DNA of 64,000 nucleotides from Microbacterium sp. Au-Mic1 (GTDB lineage: Bacteria; Actinomycetota; Actinomycetes; Actinomycetales; Microbacteriaceae), in NCBI RefSeq assembly GCF_021341785.1, contig NZ_JAJTTF010000001.1:62001-126000 (forward strand), given 5' to 3'. Shown here one piece after another: positions 19,297-28,173 of this stretch (position 1 is the first letter of the stretch; each line of letters begins with the position of its first letter). The notes beneath the pieces were generated by a model that ran no database searches, was not told where the DNA came from, and saw only the letters and a program-made list of their open reading frames with translations. Both the position numbers and the translations under genes were made by a program.

Positions 19297-19383
19297 CCGA
19301 AGTGACAAATGTGAAAGATGAGATCAGCGTGGGAAATGGGCGCCGTGACCGCCGCCCCGGCCGGGGGATGAGAACATTGCTGG

Positions 19384-19734
19384 GTGTCTGAAACGGAAAC
19401 GGCGGCCCCCGCGGCCGAATGGCTGACCCTTCCTGAACTCGTCGAGATCCTCGGCGAGCCGCTGGGGCGTGTGCACCGGCTCTTCGACGAGCAGCATCTC
19501 GTCGGCTCCCGGCGCAACGGGCCGCTCGCGGTTCCGGCCGTCTTCCTGAAGGACGACCAGCCGCTGGGCTCGCTGCGCGGCACCATCATCGTGCTCAAGG
19601 ACGCCGGGTTCAGCGACGACGAGGTCATCGACTGGCTGCTCGCCGAGGAGGAGTCCATCGGTCGTGCCCCGATCGCGGCTCTGCGCGATGGCCACAAGAG
19701 CGAGGTCCGGCGGGTCGCACGCGCCCTGGCCTGA
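19384..19734 (+). CDS. Rv2175c-like small DNA-binding protein
   Basis: A 116-residue protein starting at GTG 19384. The first 12 residues are acidic with two Thr (positions 4 and 6). Then comes a winged-helix-like unit (WLTLPELVEILGEPLGRVHR, then DEQHLVGSRRNGPLAVPAVF) and a C-terminal helical part (LKDAGFSDDEVIDWLL). This is the architecture of mycobacterial Rv2175c, a DNA-binding protein phosphorylated by PknL on an N-terminal Thr (recalled). It has no ribosome site, and AACATT upstream may be the -10 of a leaderless start. It lies two genes from the kinase, as in mycobacteria. Target genes unknown. Confidence 0.8.
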   Translation: MSETETAAPAAEWLTLPELVEILGEPLGRVHRLFDEQHLVGSRRNGPLAVPAVFLKDDQPLGSLRGTIIVLKDAGFSDDEVIDWLLAEEESIGRAPIAALRDGHKSEVRRVARALA

Positions 19735-19833
19735 ACCGCAGAGCCCAGGTCGGGTCCGCCGAGCCTGATCGGGTTCGTGCCGAGCTCGATCAGCACGGCG
19801 GTCGGCGGGACATCCGGCCGGTCGTCGCTGCGG

Positions 19834-20919
19834 TCAGGCCGTGCGCTGTGTCGCATCGCGGGCGAGCCCGCGCAGCAGGTCGAGCGCCCCGGCATCCAGC
19901 GGCGCCTCCCGCAGGGCGGCTTCGCCGGCTTCGGCGTATTCCACGATGAGCTGTTCCATGCGGGTGAGTGCGCCGGACTCCATGATGATCGCCTGCAGGC
20001 TCGAGATCTGATCCGCGGTCAGCTGGGGATCGCCCAGCAGCTCGTCGACGAGACGCCGGCCCTGGGGTGCGAGCGCCTGCCGGGTCCACGCGATGAGCAG
20101 GGTGCGCTTGCCCTCGCGCAGGTCGTCGCCGGCCGGCTTGCCGGTGACCTGCTCGTCGCCGAAGACGCCGAGCACGTCGTCGCGCAGCTGGAAGGCCATG
20201 CCGAGCGGGTGCCCGAAGGCGCGCAGGGCGGCCTGCTGGGCCTGATCGGCGCCGGCGATCACCGCTCCGATCAGCAGCGGCTGCTCGACGCTGTACCGCG
20301 CCGCCTTCAACGAGACGACGCGCAGGGCGCGTTCGGAATGGCCGTCGTCGAGGTTCACACTCCACGCCGACTCCTCGGCGATGTCGAGGAACTGTCCGAT
20401 CGTGACGTCACGGCGCATCCGGGCGTACTCCGCGCGGACGGCGCCGGCGTGCGGACTCGTCGAGATCCCGGCCTCCAGCAGGTCATCGCTCCACGCCACG
20501 AGCAGGTCGCCGAGCAGTACGGCGGCGGCGCGACCGAACTCGACGGCGTTGCCGCTCCATCCCTGTCCGACGTGCGCGGCCTCCAGGGCGCGGTGCGCCG
20601 AGGGCCGGCCTCGGCGCGTGTCGGAGTTGTCGATCAGATCGTCATGCACGAGTGCGGCGGACTGGAACACCTCGAGCGCGGCGCAGGCGTCCCAGAGCGC
20701 GGTCGGCGGAGCGTCGATCCCGTCAAGGCCCGCAACCGAGGCCCATCCCGCATGGCAGAACCGCGCACGCAGGCGCTTGCCGCCGCGCAGGGTCGCCTCG
20801 GCGGACGAGACGAAGGCCGAGGCATCGGGGCCGTACGTCGCGGTCTCCTCGCGCATCCGGGCGACGAAGGCGTCGAGACGGGCGGAGACCTGGTCGATCA
20901 CAGCGGATGAGGATGCCAC
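19834..20919 (-). CDS. Polyprenyl diphosphate synthase (IdsA-like)
   Basis: A 361-residue trans-prenyltransferase. Both aspartate-rich motifs are present: first DDLIDNSDTRRG, second QLRDDVLGVFGD, plus GKRLRARF near the N-terminus and GKPAGDD after the second motif. It condenses isopentenyl diphosphate with allylic diphosphates. Chain length cannot be set safely, but geranylgeranyl diphosphate or longer (menaquinone side chain or carotenoid precursor) is likely. GTG 20919 has TAGGCT six bases upstream, so the mRNA is probably leaderless. It matches idsA2 (Rv2173) in position relative to Rv2175c. The last residues run out of the conserved fold normally, with no truncation. Confidence 0.9.
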   Translation of the reverse strand: MASSSAVIDQVSARLDAFVARMREETATYGPDASAFVSSAEATLRGGKRLRARFCHAGWASVAGLDGIDAPPTALWDACAALEVFQSAALVHDDLIDNSDTRRGRPSAHRALEAAHVGQGWSGNAVEFGRAAAVLLGDLLVAWSDDLLEAGISTSPHAGAVRAEYARMRRDVTIGQFLDIAEESAWSVNLDDGHSERALRVVSLKAARYSVEQPLLIGAVIAGADQAQQAALRAFGHPLGMAFQLRDDVLGVFGDEQVTGKPAGDDLREGKRTLLIAWTRQALAPQGRRLVDELLGDPQLTADQISSLQAIIMESGALTRMEQLIVEYAEAGEAALREAPLDAGALDLLRGLARDATQRTA

Positions 20920-20925
20920 CGGATC

Positions 20926-20931
20926 AGCCTA
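20926..20931 (-). promoter_or_regulatory. -10 box for a leaderless polyprenyl synthase mRNA
   Basis: TAGGCT on the minus strand ends six bases before GTG 20919. Confidence 0.5.
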
Positions 20932-21055
20932 CTCAGCGCGATCGAGCCGGACGGGCGCGGATTCTGCAAGGTGATGCGCAACTCCCAGGCGAATCCCTAC
21001 CCCGGGGCATCCCGGCGCGCGTAGACTGGGCGGAAGACCACCCGAGGGGGACGAA

Positions 21056-21427
21056 ATGCCACTCTCCGAACAGGAGCAGCGCCTGCTCGATGAGATGGAG
21101 CGCCATCTCATGCAGAACGACGCCGACGTCGTTTCCGCGCACGCAGGAGACCGCGCGCTCAGCTATCGCAATCTCATCTACGGAGCCGTGCTGCTGCTCG
21201 CCGGCGTCGGCGGCCTGATCGTGGGCGTCGTGGTGGGCAACATCGGCGGGATCATCATCGGCGTGGTCGCCTTCGCCGCCATGCTCGGGGGGCTGATGCT
21301 CGCCCTCACGCCGGTGCACCACAGCGGCGGACGCGACGCAGGCCCCAGCTCCAAGAGCAAAGAGCCGTCCCCGTCGTTCATGGACCGCATGAACGATCGG
21401 TGGGACCGTCGGCATGAGGAGCGCTGA
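21056..21427 (+). CDS. DUF3040 membrane protein (Rv2169c-like)
   Basis: A 123-residue protein opening with MPLSEQEQRLLDEMERHL, the DUF3040 signature, followed by two adjacent membrane helices at about 40-80 (LIYGAVLLLAGVGGLIVGVV and a second Gly/Ile-rich helix) and a charged C-terminal tail. The family is actinobacterial and its function is not known. It precedes the dcw cluster, as in mycobacteria. A TAGACT -10 box at 21022-21027 and a GAGGGGG ribosome site support the start. Confidence 0.88.
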   Translation: MPLSEQEQRLLDEMERHLMQNDADVVSAHAGDRALSYRNLIYGAVLLLAGVGGLIVGVVVGNIGGIIIGVVAFAAMLGGLMLALTPVHHSGGRDAGPSSKSKEPSPSFMDRMNDRWDRRHEER

Positions 21428-21445
21428 TCTCCTCACTGTGACCTC

Positions 21446-21481
21446 CTGAGGGTCCGGCGGCTTCGGCCGCCGGACCCTCAG
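21446..21481 (+). terminator. Terminator after the DUF3040 gene
   Basis: A perfect 16-bp stem closed by a stable TTCG tetraloop, 18 bases past the DUF3040 stop codon. Confidence 0.85.
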
Positions 21482-21521
21482 TCGTCCGCGGGTCCGATCG
21501 GCCCCGGCATCCTCCCCTTCG

Positions 21522-21548
21522 CTCCACCACTCCCTCCACTTCACTCCA
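21522..21548 (-). promoter_or_regulatory. Inverted cluster of MraZ-like TGGAG repeats
   Basis: On the minus strand TGGAG occurs at 21548-21544, 21538-21534 and 21526-21522, spaced 10 and 12 bp. This is the same pentamer and nearly the same phase as the operator at 21636-21660, but it points the other way. No -10 box or gene follows it leftward. Confidence 0.4.
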
Positions 21549-21549
21549 C

Positions 21550-21587
21550 AGGCCCCGGTTCCGCGTGATCTCGCGGAACCGGGGCCT
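21550..21587. terminator. Second long hairpin upstream of mraZ
   Basis: A perfect 16-bp stem with a TGATCT loop lies between the two TGGAG clusters. It is probably a back-up terminator insulating the dcw cluster from upstream transcription. Confidence 0.7.
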
Positions 21588-21623
21588 TCGTCGTGCCCCG
21601 CGCGGTGCCCGCCGAGACACGAA

Positions 21624-21660
21624 TAGGTATCGAAATGGAGGGAAGTGGAGTAAAGTGGAG
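21624..21660 (+). promoter_or_regulatory. mraZ promoter and MraZ operator
   Basis: TAGGTA at 21624-21629 is a likely -10 box. Directly after it, TGGAG is repeated at 21636, 21646 and 21656, an exact 10-bp period (one DNA turn). MraZ rings bind such regularly spaced direct repeats (TGGGN type in E. coli), so this is very likely the autoregulatory operator of the division cluster. Confidence 0.75.
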
Positions 21661-21688
21661 GAAACGGCGGCGAAAGGGGGATAGGCGC

Positions 21689-22120
21689 ATGTTGCTCGGC
21701 ACGCATTCCCCCAAGCTCGACGACAAGGGCCGCGTCATCCTTCCCGCCAAATTCCGCGAGGATCTGGCCGGGGGCATCGTCGTCACCCGCGGACAGGACC
21801 GCTGTCTGTACGTGTTCAGCACGGCGGAGTTCGAGAGCGTGCACGAACGCATCCGGCAGGCGCCTCTCGCGAACAAGGAGGCGCGCGCGTTCCTGCGCAT
21901 GTTCCTCTCGGGAGCGAGCGCGGAGATGCCGGACAGCCAGAACCGCATCACCATCCCCGCTCACCTGCGCACGTACGCGGGCCTGGGCAAGGAGCTCATC
22001 GTCACCGGCGTCGGCGCGCACGCCGAGATCTGGGACGCGGCGGCGTGGAACGCGTACGCCGAAGGACACGAAGACGCCTTCGCCGAACTCGAGGAGGAGG
22101 TGATCCCCGGCCTGTTCTGA
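21689..22120 (+). CDS. mraZ: Transcriptional regulator MraZ
   Basis: A 143-residue protein, the standard length, made of two AbrB-like swapped-hairpin halves: [17 protein letters not shown] near the start and [15 protein letters not shown] in the second half, each holding the DxxxR DNA-contact pattern. MraZ forms a ring that binds direct repeats and usually represses the mra/dcw operon. The ATG at 21689 gives the family start [15 protein letters not shown] and follows AAAGGGGGA. It is the first gene of the cell-division cluster. Confidence 0.96.
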   Translation: MLLGTHSPKLDDKGRVILPAKFREDLAGGIVVTRGQDRCLYVFSTAEFESVHERIRQAPLANKEARAFLRMFLSGASAEMPDSQNRITIPAHLRTYAGLGKELIVTGVGAHAEIWDAAAWNAYAEGHEDAFAELEEEVIPGLF

Positions 22121-22228
22121 ACCGGCCCCTGGCTGTGACTCCCAGCCGCTCCCGCCCCGGCGCACCTTCCCCGGTGCCGGGTCGAGCGGATGGGGATCAG
22201 GGTCAGGGACTGGAAGGCCGAAGGAACC

Positions 22229-23182
22229 ATGGACATCCGTCGCATACACACCCCCGTGATGCTCGAGCGCTGCGTCGAGCTGCTGGCTCCTGCGCTGCAG
22301 CACGACGGCGCGGTCCTCGTCGATGCCACGCTCGGAATGGGCGGGCACTCCGAGGCGTTCCTCGAGCGTCTGCCGAACATCCGCCTGGTCGGACTCGACC
22401 GCGACACCGACGCGCTGCGGATCGCGGGGGAGCGGCTGGCCCGCTTCGGCGATCGCGTGACCCTCGTGCACACGGTCTACGACGCGATCGGCACCCACGC
22501 CCAGGGTGCGTCGGGGATCCTGTTCGACCTGGGGGTCTCCTCACTGCAACTGGACGAGGCCGAGCGCGGCTTCGCCTACGCCAAGGACGCGCCGCTGGAC
22601 ATGCGGATGGACCAGTCGAGCGGCGTCACCGCCGCCGAGGTGCTCGCGACCTACAGCGAGGGGCAGCTGCGCCGCATCTTCGAGCGCTACGGCGAGGAGA
22701 AGCTCGCCGGCCGCTATGCCCGAGCGATCGTGCAGGCCCGCCAGTCCGCGCCGCTGGAGCGCTCCGGACGCCTGGTCGAGGTGCTGCAGGACGCCACCCC
22801 GGCAGCGGTGGCGCGCGCAGGGCACCCCGCGAAGCGCGTGTTCCAGGCGCTGCGCATCGAAGTGAACCGCGAACTGAACGTGCTCGCCGACGCGATCCCC
22901 GCCGCCATGGACGCGCTCGTCCTGGGCGGGCGGATCGTCGTCATGTCCTACCAATCCCTGGAGGACCGGCTGGTCAAGCAGGCGTTCGCCGCGGCTTCGG
23001 CATCGACGGCTCCGGCGGGCCTGCCGGTCGAGCTGCCGGAGCACGCGCCGCGATTCAAGAACCTGACGAAGGGCGCGGAGCTCGCCGACGAGGAGGAGCG
23101 CGCGGCCAACCCCCGCGCCATCCCGGTGCGCCTGCGCGCCGCAGAACGTGTGAGAGACGATCAGAGGAGCGCCGCGCGATGA
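22229..23182 (+). CDS. rsmH: 16S rRNA (cytosine-1402-N4)-methyltransferase
   Basis: A 317-residue SAM-dependent enzyme that methylates C1402 in the decoding centre of 16S r[17 protein letters not shown] is the SAM-binding motif, [13 protein letters not shown] and the DMRMDQ segment are typical of RsmH, and the C-terminal part has [17 protein letters not shown]. The ATG at 22229 gives the usual start ([15 protein letters not shown]) after AAGGAA. The 108-base gap after mraZ holds GC-rich inverted segments but no clear terminator. The next gene overlaps by four bases. Confidence 0.95.
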   Translation: MDIRRIHTPVMLERCVELLAPALQHDGAVLVDATLGMGGHSEAFLERLPNIRLVGLDRDTDALRIAGERLARFGDRVTLVHTVYDAIGTHAQGASGILFDLGVSSLQLDEAERGFAYAKDAPLDMRMDQSSGVTAAEVLATYSEGQLRRIFERYGEEKLAGRYARAIVQARQSAPLERSGRLVEVLQDATPAAVARAGHPAKRVFQALRIEVNRELNVLADAIPAAMDALVLGGRIVVMSYQSLEDRLVKQAFAAASASTAPAGLPVELPEHAPRFKNLTKGAELADEEERAANPRAIPVRLRAAERVRDDQRSAAR

Positions 23183-23754
23183 GCCTGGCCGAGAACGCCC
23201 TGCTGCAGCCCGAGTTCGACGACCCGCAGCGGTCGCGCCACCTCCGTGCGATCGAACGCCCCGCCCGACGCCGCCGTCCTCGTCTGGCGTACGCCATCGT
23301 GGCGCTGGCCGGAGCGGCCCTCATCGCCGGCGCGCAGATCGCGCTGACCATCGCGACCACGCAGGACTCGTTCGCGGTCGCGAAGCTGACCCAGCAGAAC
23401 AAGCAGCTGACCTGGCAGGCGCAGGCCGCGGCTCAGGACCTCGACGGGATCAGCTCGCCGCAGTCACTCGCGGCGGAGGCGAGCAAACTCGGGCTCGTGG
23501 TCGGCGGCAGTGCGAGCTACCTGCGGCTGAGCGACGGCGGCGTCATCGGCGCCGCGGGCCCCGCGCCGTGGGCGTCCACGGTCAACCCCACCGGCGGGAA
23601 CGCCGTGCCGAACGCCCTGGTCCGCGACACGCCGCCCGCCACCGCGACGAAGCCGGGGGGAGCAGGCGTAGAACCGAAGACACAGGAGAAGGCTCCCGTG
23701 CAGGTGGAGGCCCCGCCGACGGCAGAGGGCCTGCCGAGTCCGACCATCCGCTGA
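23179..23754 (+). CDS. FtsL-like septum protein
   Basis: A 191-residue single-pass membrane protein: a basic cytoplasmic N-terminus (about 1-38), a membrane helix at about 39-60, a short coiled-coil-like stretch ([20 protein letters not shown]), then a Pro/Thr-rich tail of more than 80 residues. Its position between rsmH and ftsI and its topology match FtsL or its actinobacterial counterpart (Rv2164c), which works with FtsQ and FtsB to activate FtsWI. FtsL proteins conserve topology rather than sequence, so the call rests on position and layout. The ATG overlaps the rsmH stop (ATGA). Confidence 0.75.
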   Translation: MSLAENALLQPEFDDPQRSRHLRAIERPARRRRPRLAYAIVALAGAALIAGAQIALTIATTQDSFAVAKLTQQNKQLTWQAQAAAQDLDGISSPQSLAAEASKLGLVVGGSASYLRLSDGGVIGAAGPAPWASTVNPTGGNAVPNALVRDTPPATATKPGGAGVEPKTQEKAPVQVEAPPTAEGLPSPTIR

Positions 23755-23815
23755 CCCGAGCCGCCGACGACCAGCCCGAGACGATGACAGACCGCGAGCC
23801 CCGGACGGAGATCCG

Positions 23816-25594
23816 ATGACACCCCGAGCCAGCCGGACACCGCGCCGGCGGACCGTCCTCGCCCTCGCTGTGATCGCCGCGATCATCTGCGGTTTCCTGG
23901 TCCGACTGGTCGACATCCAGGTCGTCAGCGCCTCCGCGAACGTCAAGGAATCGATGGACTGGAGCCTCGGCACCACGCGCGACATCGACGGCGCCCGGGG
24001 CACGATCGTGGACTCGAACGGCACCGTCCTCGCCGAGAGTCAGCTGGTGTACGACATCACCATGGATCCCTCGGCGATGAAGGGGCTGGAGGAGGCGAAG
24101 TCGAAGCCGAAGCTCCCTTGGGCGAAAGCCTCGGAGAAGATCGCCGAGATCATCGGCGAGAGCGGCGACACCGTGCGCAAGGAAGTCTCCGACTCGCTCA
24201 AGGCGAACCCGGAGTCGCAGTACGTCGAGCTGAAGAAGGGCGTCGACACCGACCAGTTCCTCAAGCTCCGCGCGCTCGATCTGGCCTACCTCTGGCCGAA
24301 GCCGCGCTCGATCAGGGTCTATCCGAACGGCGCCGTCGCAGGCAACCTCCTCGGGTTCATCTCGGGCGACGGCGAGCTCACCGGACTCGAACAGACGCAG
24401 AACAGCTGCCTGAGCGCCACCAAGGGCAAGGAGAGCTACCTCCAGGGCAAAGACGGCGTCGTCATCCCCGGCAGTCAGAGCGAGACGCCCGCGGTCGACG
24501 GCGGCACGGTGCAGCTCACGATCAACACGGAGCTGCAGTGGTACCTGCAGCAGATGATCTCCGAAGAGGTCAAGACGCAGGCGGCCAAAGCGGGCACGGT
24601 GACGGTCGTCGAGGTCGGCACGGGCAAGATCCGTGCGGCCGCCGAGTTCCCGAGCGTCGACCCCAACGACCCCGGCGCCGCGAACCCCGAGGACCGAGGA
24701 TCCCGGATCTTCTCGACGAGCTTCGAGCCCGGATCCACCTTCAAGGCCATCACCGCCGCATCGGTCATGGAGTATGCGAACGCGAACGCCTCGACGAGGA
24801 TCACGGGAGCCTCCAGCCATGAGGAGTTCCCGAACGGCGCCGTGATCAACGACGCGTTCGAGCACCCGGCCTACGACTACACGCTCGCGGGGGCCCTGAT
24901 CGACTCCTCGAACGTGGCGCTGTCCAAATTCGGCGACATGGTCACCGACCAGCAGCGCTATGACGAGCTGGTCAAGTTCGGGGTGGGCAGCAAGACCGCC
25001 ATCGACTTCCCCGGCGAAGCCTCCGGCGTCATCCACCCGGTCAAGGACTGGGACTACCAGTCGCACTACACGACCACCTTCGGGCAGTACTACACGGTCA
25101 CCGCGCCGCAGGTTGCGAGCGCGTACCAGGCCATCGCGAACGGCGGGGTGAAGGTCCCGCTGTCCCTGGTGGAGTCCTGCACCGACGCGGCGGGCAAGGT
25201 CACGAAAGCGCCGGCGCCCAAGCCGCAGCGCGTGTTCGACGCGACCAAGGACGCCGAACTCAGCCGCATGATCGAGAACGTCGCCGAGCAGGGCAGCGTC
25301 TCCGACCTGATCAAGGTCCCCGGCTACCGCATCGCGGCCAAGACCGGAACCGCCCAGAAGCCGGATCCGGAGACGGGCGCCTACAAGGAGGGGATCTACT
25401 TCACCAGCATGGTGGGATACGCCCCCGCCGACCATCCCGAGTACGTCGTCGTGGTCACCCTCGACGAGCCCACTAGGGTAACCTCGTCTGCGGCCACCGC
25501 GCCCGCCTTCCAGAAGGCGATGACGCAGGTGCTGAAGACCTATCGCGTGCAGCCGTCCACCACCCCCATGGAACCGCTGCTGCCCAAGTACTAG
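23816..25594 (+). CDS. ftsI: Septal transpeptidase FtsI (PBP3-type)
   Basis: A 592-residue class B penicillin-binding protein that cross-links septal peptidoglycan. There is a basic tail and one membrane helix (about 13-34), then the PBP dimerisation domain with RGTIVDSNGTVLAES-like sequence at about 58-72, then the transpeptidase domain: STFK with catalytic Ser307, SSN in the 360s and KTGTA starting at Lys509. All active-site motifs are intact. murF follows after only 54 bases, so the usual murE between these genes is missing. Confidence 0.95.
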   Translation: MTPRASRTPRRRTVLALAVIAAIICGFLVRLVDIQVVSASANVKESMDWSLGTTRDIDGARGTIVDSNGTVLAESQLVYDITMDPSAMKGLEEAKSKPKLPWAKASEKIAEIIGESGDTVRKEVSDSLKANPESQYVELKKGVDTDQFLKLRALDLAYLWPKPRSIRVYPNGAVAGNLLGFISGDGELTGLEQTQNSCLSATKGKESYLQGKDGVVIPGSQSETPAVDGGTVQLTINTELQWYLQQMISEEVKTQAAKAGTVTVVEVGTGKIRAAAEFPSVDPNDPGAANPEDRGSRIFSTSFEPGSTFKAITAASVMEYANANASTRITGASSHEEFPNGAVINDAFEHPAYDYTLAGALIDSSNVALSKFGDMVTDQQRYDELVKFGVGSKTAIDFPGEASGVIHPVKDWDYQSHYTTTFGQYYTVTAPQVASAYQAIANGGVKVPLSLVESCTDAAGKVTKAPAPKPQRVFDATKDAELSRMIENVAEQGSVSDLIKVPGYRIAAKTGTAQKPDPETGAYKEGIYFTSMVGYAPADHPEYVVVVTLDEPTRVTSSAATAPAFQKAMTQVLKTYRVQPSTTPMEPLLPKY

Positions 25595-25648
25595 TGATGG
25601 CTGCCGTCGCCTCGAGGTGGCGGCATCGCCCTCGGAGGATCCCTTCCC

Positions 25649-27061
25649 ATGATCGGTCTGTCCCTCGCGGAGATCGCCGAGATCGTCGGCGGTGATCTGC
25701 GCCCCGCTGCAGGTCACGATCCCGCATCGATCGTCTCCGGTGTCGTCGACACCGACTCGCGCCAGATGACCCAGGGCGGTGTCTTCGTCGCCAAGCCCGG
25801 TGAGCACACCGACGGCCACCGGTTCGTGGGCGCGGCGCTGGAGAACGGTGCGGTGCTGGCGCTCGTCGAGCACCCCGTCGCCGAGGCGATCTCGCAGATC
25901 GTCGTGCCCGATGTCGTCGACGCCATCGCGGAGCTCGCCCGTGCGGTCGTCGCCAGGGTCCGTGCCGCCGGCGGCCTGCGCATCGTCGGCGTGACCGGAT
26001 CCAACGGCAAGACCACGACGAAGAACTTCCTGGCGCGGATCCTTCAGGACGAGGGCGAGACGATCGCTCCGATCGCGTCGTACAACAACGAGGTCGGCGC
26101 GCCGCTCACGATGCTGCGGATCACCGACACCACGCGCTTCCTGGTATGCGAGTTCGGCGCCAGCGCGCCGCGGGAGATCGCCCGCCTGGCCGGTCTCGTG
26201 ACCCCCGACGTCGTGATCGAGCTCATGGTCGGGCTCGCGCACGCCGGCGGCTTCGGCGGCATCGAGGAGACCGCGCGGGCAAAGGCCGAACTGGTCGAGG
26301 TCGCCGCGCCCGGCGGCACCGCGGTGCTGAACCTGGACGACCCGCGCGTGGCGGGCATGGCGTCCCTCGCCGAGGAGCGCGGACTGCGGATCGTCGGCTT
26401 CGGCCAGGGGACCGCGGCAGACGTGCGCGCCGCCGAGATCGACGTCACCCCGTCCGGCACGTCGTGCATCGTCCACGTGGACGGGCAGGCGCTGCCGTTG
26501 CGTCTGCAGGTGCTCGGGGCGCATCACGTGAACAACGCGATCGCCGCGATCGCCGCGACCGGCGCCCTCGGCGTCGCACCCGCTGACGCCATCGCGCGCC
26601 TGGAGACCGTGCAGCTGGCTGAACGGTGGCGCATGCAGCCCATGGGCGGTACGGACGTGCGCATCATCAACGACGCGTACAACGCGAGCCCGGACTCGAT
26701 GGCCGCCGCCCTGCGCACGCTCGCGCAGATCACCGGTCCCGACGAGCGCACGGTCGCCGTGCTGGGTGCGATGAGCGAGCTCGGCGAGACGGCCGGCGAC
26801 GAGCACGACCGGATCGGCCTGCTCGCCGTGCGTCTGAACATCCAGCGCATCGTCGTGGTCGGCGCCGAGGCGCGCCGGCTCTACCTGGCTGCCGTGGGCG
26901 AGGGCTCGTGGGACGGCGAAGCCGTGCATCTTGCGGACGCCGACGCCGCCTTCGAGTACCTCCAGCGCGAGCTGCGCCCCGGTGATCGGGTGCTCGTGAA
27001 GTCGTCCAATTCCGCCGGGCTCCGGTTCCTCGGCGATCGTCTGGGAGAATCGTTCTCGTGA
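25649..27061 (+). CDS. murF: UDP-MurNAc-tripeptide-D-alanyl-D-alanine ligase
   Basis: A 470-residue Mur ligase that adds D-Ala-D-Ala to the UDP-MurNAc-tripeptide. The central ATP-binding motif is GVTGSNGKTTTKNF, and the C-terminal domain has NDAYNASPDSMAAAL, specific for MurF. The N-terminal domain has the MurF-type DTDSRQ / FVAKPGEHTDGH pattern rather than the MurE pattern. The ATG follows CGGAGG. It ends in a four-base overlap with mraY. Confidence 0.95.
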   Translation: MIGLSLAEIAEIVGGDLRPAAGHDPASIVSGVVDTDSRQMTQGGVFVAKPGEHTDGHRFVGAALENGAVLALVEHPVAEAISQIVVPDVVDAIAELARAVVARVRAAGGLRIVGVTGSNGKTTTKNFLARILQDEGETIAPIASYNNEVGAPLTMLRITDTTRFLVCEFGASAPREIARLAGLVTPDVVIELMVGLAHAGGFGGIEETARAKAELVEVAAPGGTAVLNLDDPRVAGMASLAEERGLRIVGFGQGTAADVRAAEIDVTPSGTSCIVHVDGQALPLRLQVLGAHHVNNAIAAIAATGALGVAPADAIARLETVQLAERWRMQPMGGTDVRIINDAYNASPDSMAAALRTLAQITGPDERTVAVLGAMSELGETAGDEHDRIGLLAVRLNIQRIVVVGAEARRLYLAAVGEGSWDGEAVHLADADAAFEYLQRELRPGDRVLVKSSNSAGLRFLGDRLGESFS

Positions 27062-28173
27062 GATCCCTGCTTACCTCCGCCGCGATCTCCCTCGCGTTCA
27101 CGCTCCTGCTGACGCCGGTGTTCCTCCGGCTGTTCCGGAAGTGGGGCTGGGGGCAGGTCATCCGCACGCCGGAATCGATCAGCAACCCCAGCCATCAGGC
27201 GAAGCGGGGCACGCCGACCATGGGCGGCGTCATCTTCATCCTCGGCACCGTCGTCGGGTACGGCGTCGGCACCTTCACCGGAGGCAGCTATCCGACGGTC
27301 TCCGGACTGCTGGTCATCTGGCTCATGCTGGGCTTCGGCGCGGTCGGCTTCATCGACGACTACATGAAGCTGCGACAGCGCAACAGCCTCGGGCTCTCGG
27401 GCTGGCGCAAGATCCTCGGCCAGGTGCTGGTCATGGTCCCGTTCGGCATCGTGGCGCTCACGGTGCGCAGCCCGTCGGGCAACACCCCGGCCAGCGGGTT
27501 CGTGTCGCTCTTCCGCGACATCCCCGTGCTGTGGCTGTTCGCCCTGGGCCCCATCGTCGGCTGGCTGCTGTACCTGCTCTGGATCTCGGTGATCGGCATC
27601 GCCACCTCCAACAGCGTCAACCTCACCGACGGCCTGGACGGCCTCGCCGCGGGGTGCGCAGTGTTCGTGATCGGCGCGTACAGCCTCATCTCGTTCTGGC
27701 AGTTCAAGCAGTCCTGCGCCGCCGAGTCGCTCTCGCCGTCGTCGCTGGCCGGCTGCTACGACGTCGCGCACCCGTTCGATCTGGCCGTCATCTCCGCGTC
27801 CTTCGTCGGCGCGCTGATCGGCTTCCTGTGGTGGAACGCGCCCAAGGCGAAGGTCTTCATGGGCGACGTCGGATCCATGTCTATCGGCGGCGTGATCGCC
27901 GCACTCGCGATCCTCACCCGCACCGAGCTGCTGCTCGTGCTGCTCGCGGGCGTCTTCATCATCGCGTCGGGCTCGGTCATCGTGCAGCTGGCCTACTTCA
28001 AGCTAACCCGTGGCAAGCGCCTGTTCCTGCAGAGCCCGTTCCATCATCATCTCGAGATGCGCGGCTGGCCGGAGGCGACGATCGTGGTCCGCATGTGGAT
28101 CATCGCCGGTCTGCTCTCCGTGTCGGCGTTCGGCCTGTTCTACGTCGAGTGGCTGAGGCTGACCAGCTCATGA
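27058..28173 (+). CDS. mraY: Phospho-MurNAc-pentapeptide transferase
   Basis: A 371-residue polytopic membrane enzyme that moves phospho-MurNAc-pentapeptide to undecaprenyl phosphate, making lipid I. About ten membrane helices alternate with the cytoplasmic active-site loops: DDYMKL (catalytic Asp pair), NLTDGLDGLAAG, GDVGSMSIGG and the FHHHLE histidine motif. The GTG start overlaps the murF stop (GTGA), and the stop overlaps the murD ATG. Confidence 0.97.
   Translation: MRSLLTSAAISLAFTLLLTPVFLRLFRKWGWGQVIRTPESISNPSHQAKRGTPTMGGVIFILGTVVGYGVGTFTGGSYPTVSGLLVIWLMLGFGAVGFIDDYMKLRQRNSLGLSGWRKILGQVLVMVPFGIVALTVRSPSGNTPASGFVSLFRDIPVLWLFALGPIVGWLLYLLWISVIGIATSNSVNLTDGLDGLAAGCAVFVIGAYSLISFWQFKQSCAAESLSPSSLAGCYDVAHPFDLAVISASFVGALIGFLWWNAPKAKVFMGDVGSMSIGGVIAALAILTRTELLLVLLAGVFIIASGSVIVQLAYFKLTRGKRLFLQSPFHHHLEMRGWPEATIVVRMWIIAGLLSVSAFGLFYVEWLRLTSS

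Noticed and set aside
19211..19383. Possible riboswitch (c-di-AMP type) before the LysM gene
   Set aside because: Such riboswitches control wall-lytic genes in actinobacteria, but the leader is short and I could not find the conserved core elements.
22121..22228. Terminator or small RNA between mraZ and rsmH
   Set aside because: The gap is GC-rich with short pairings (CCGGCGC/GTGCCGG), but no stable stem comparable to the real terminators in the window.
23582..26929. Minus-strand open frame of more than 1100 codons opposite ftsI and murF
   Set aside because: It crosses two well-supported genes on the other strand and shows only compositional bias, no motif and no ribosome site.
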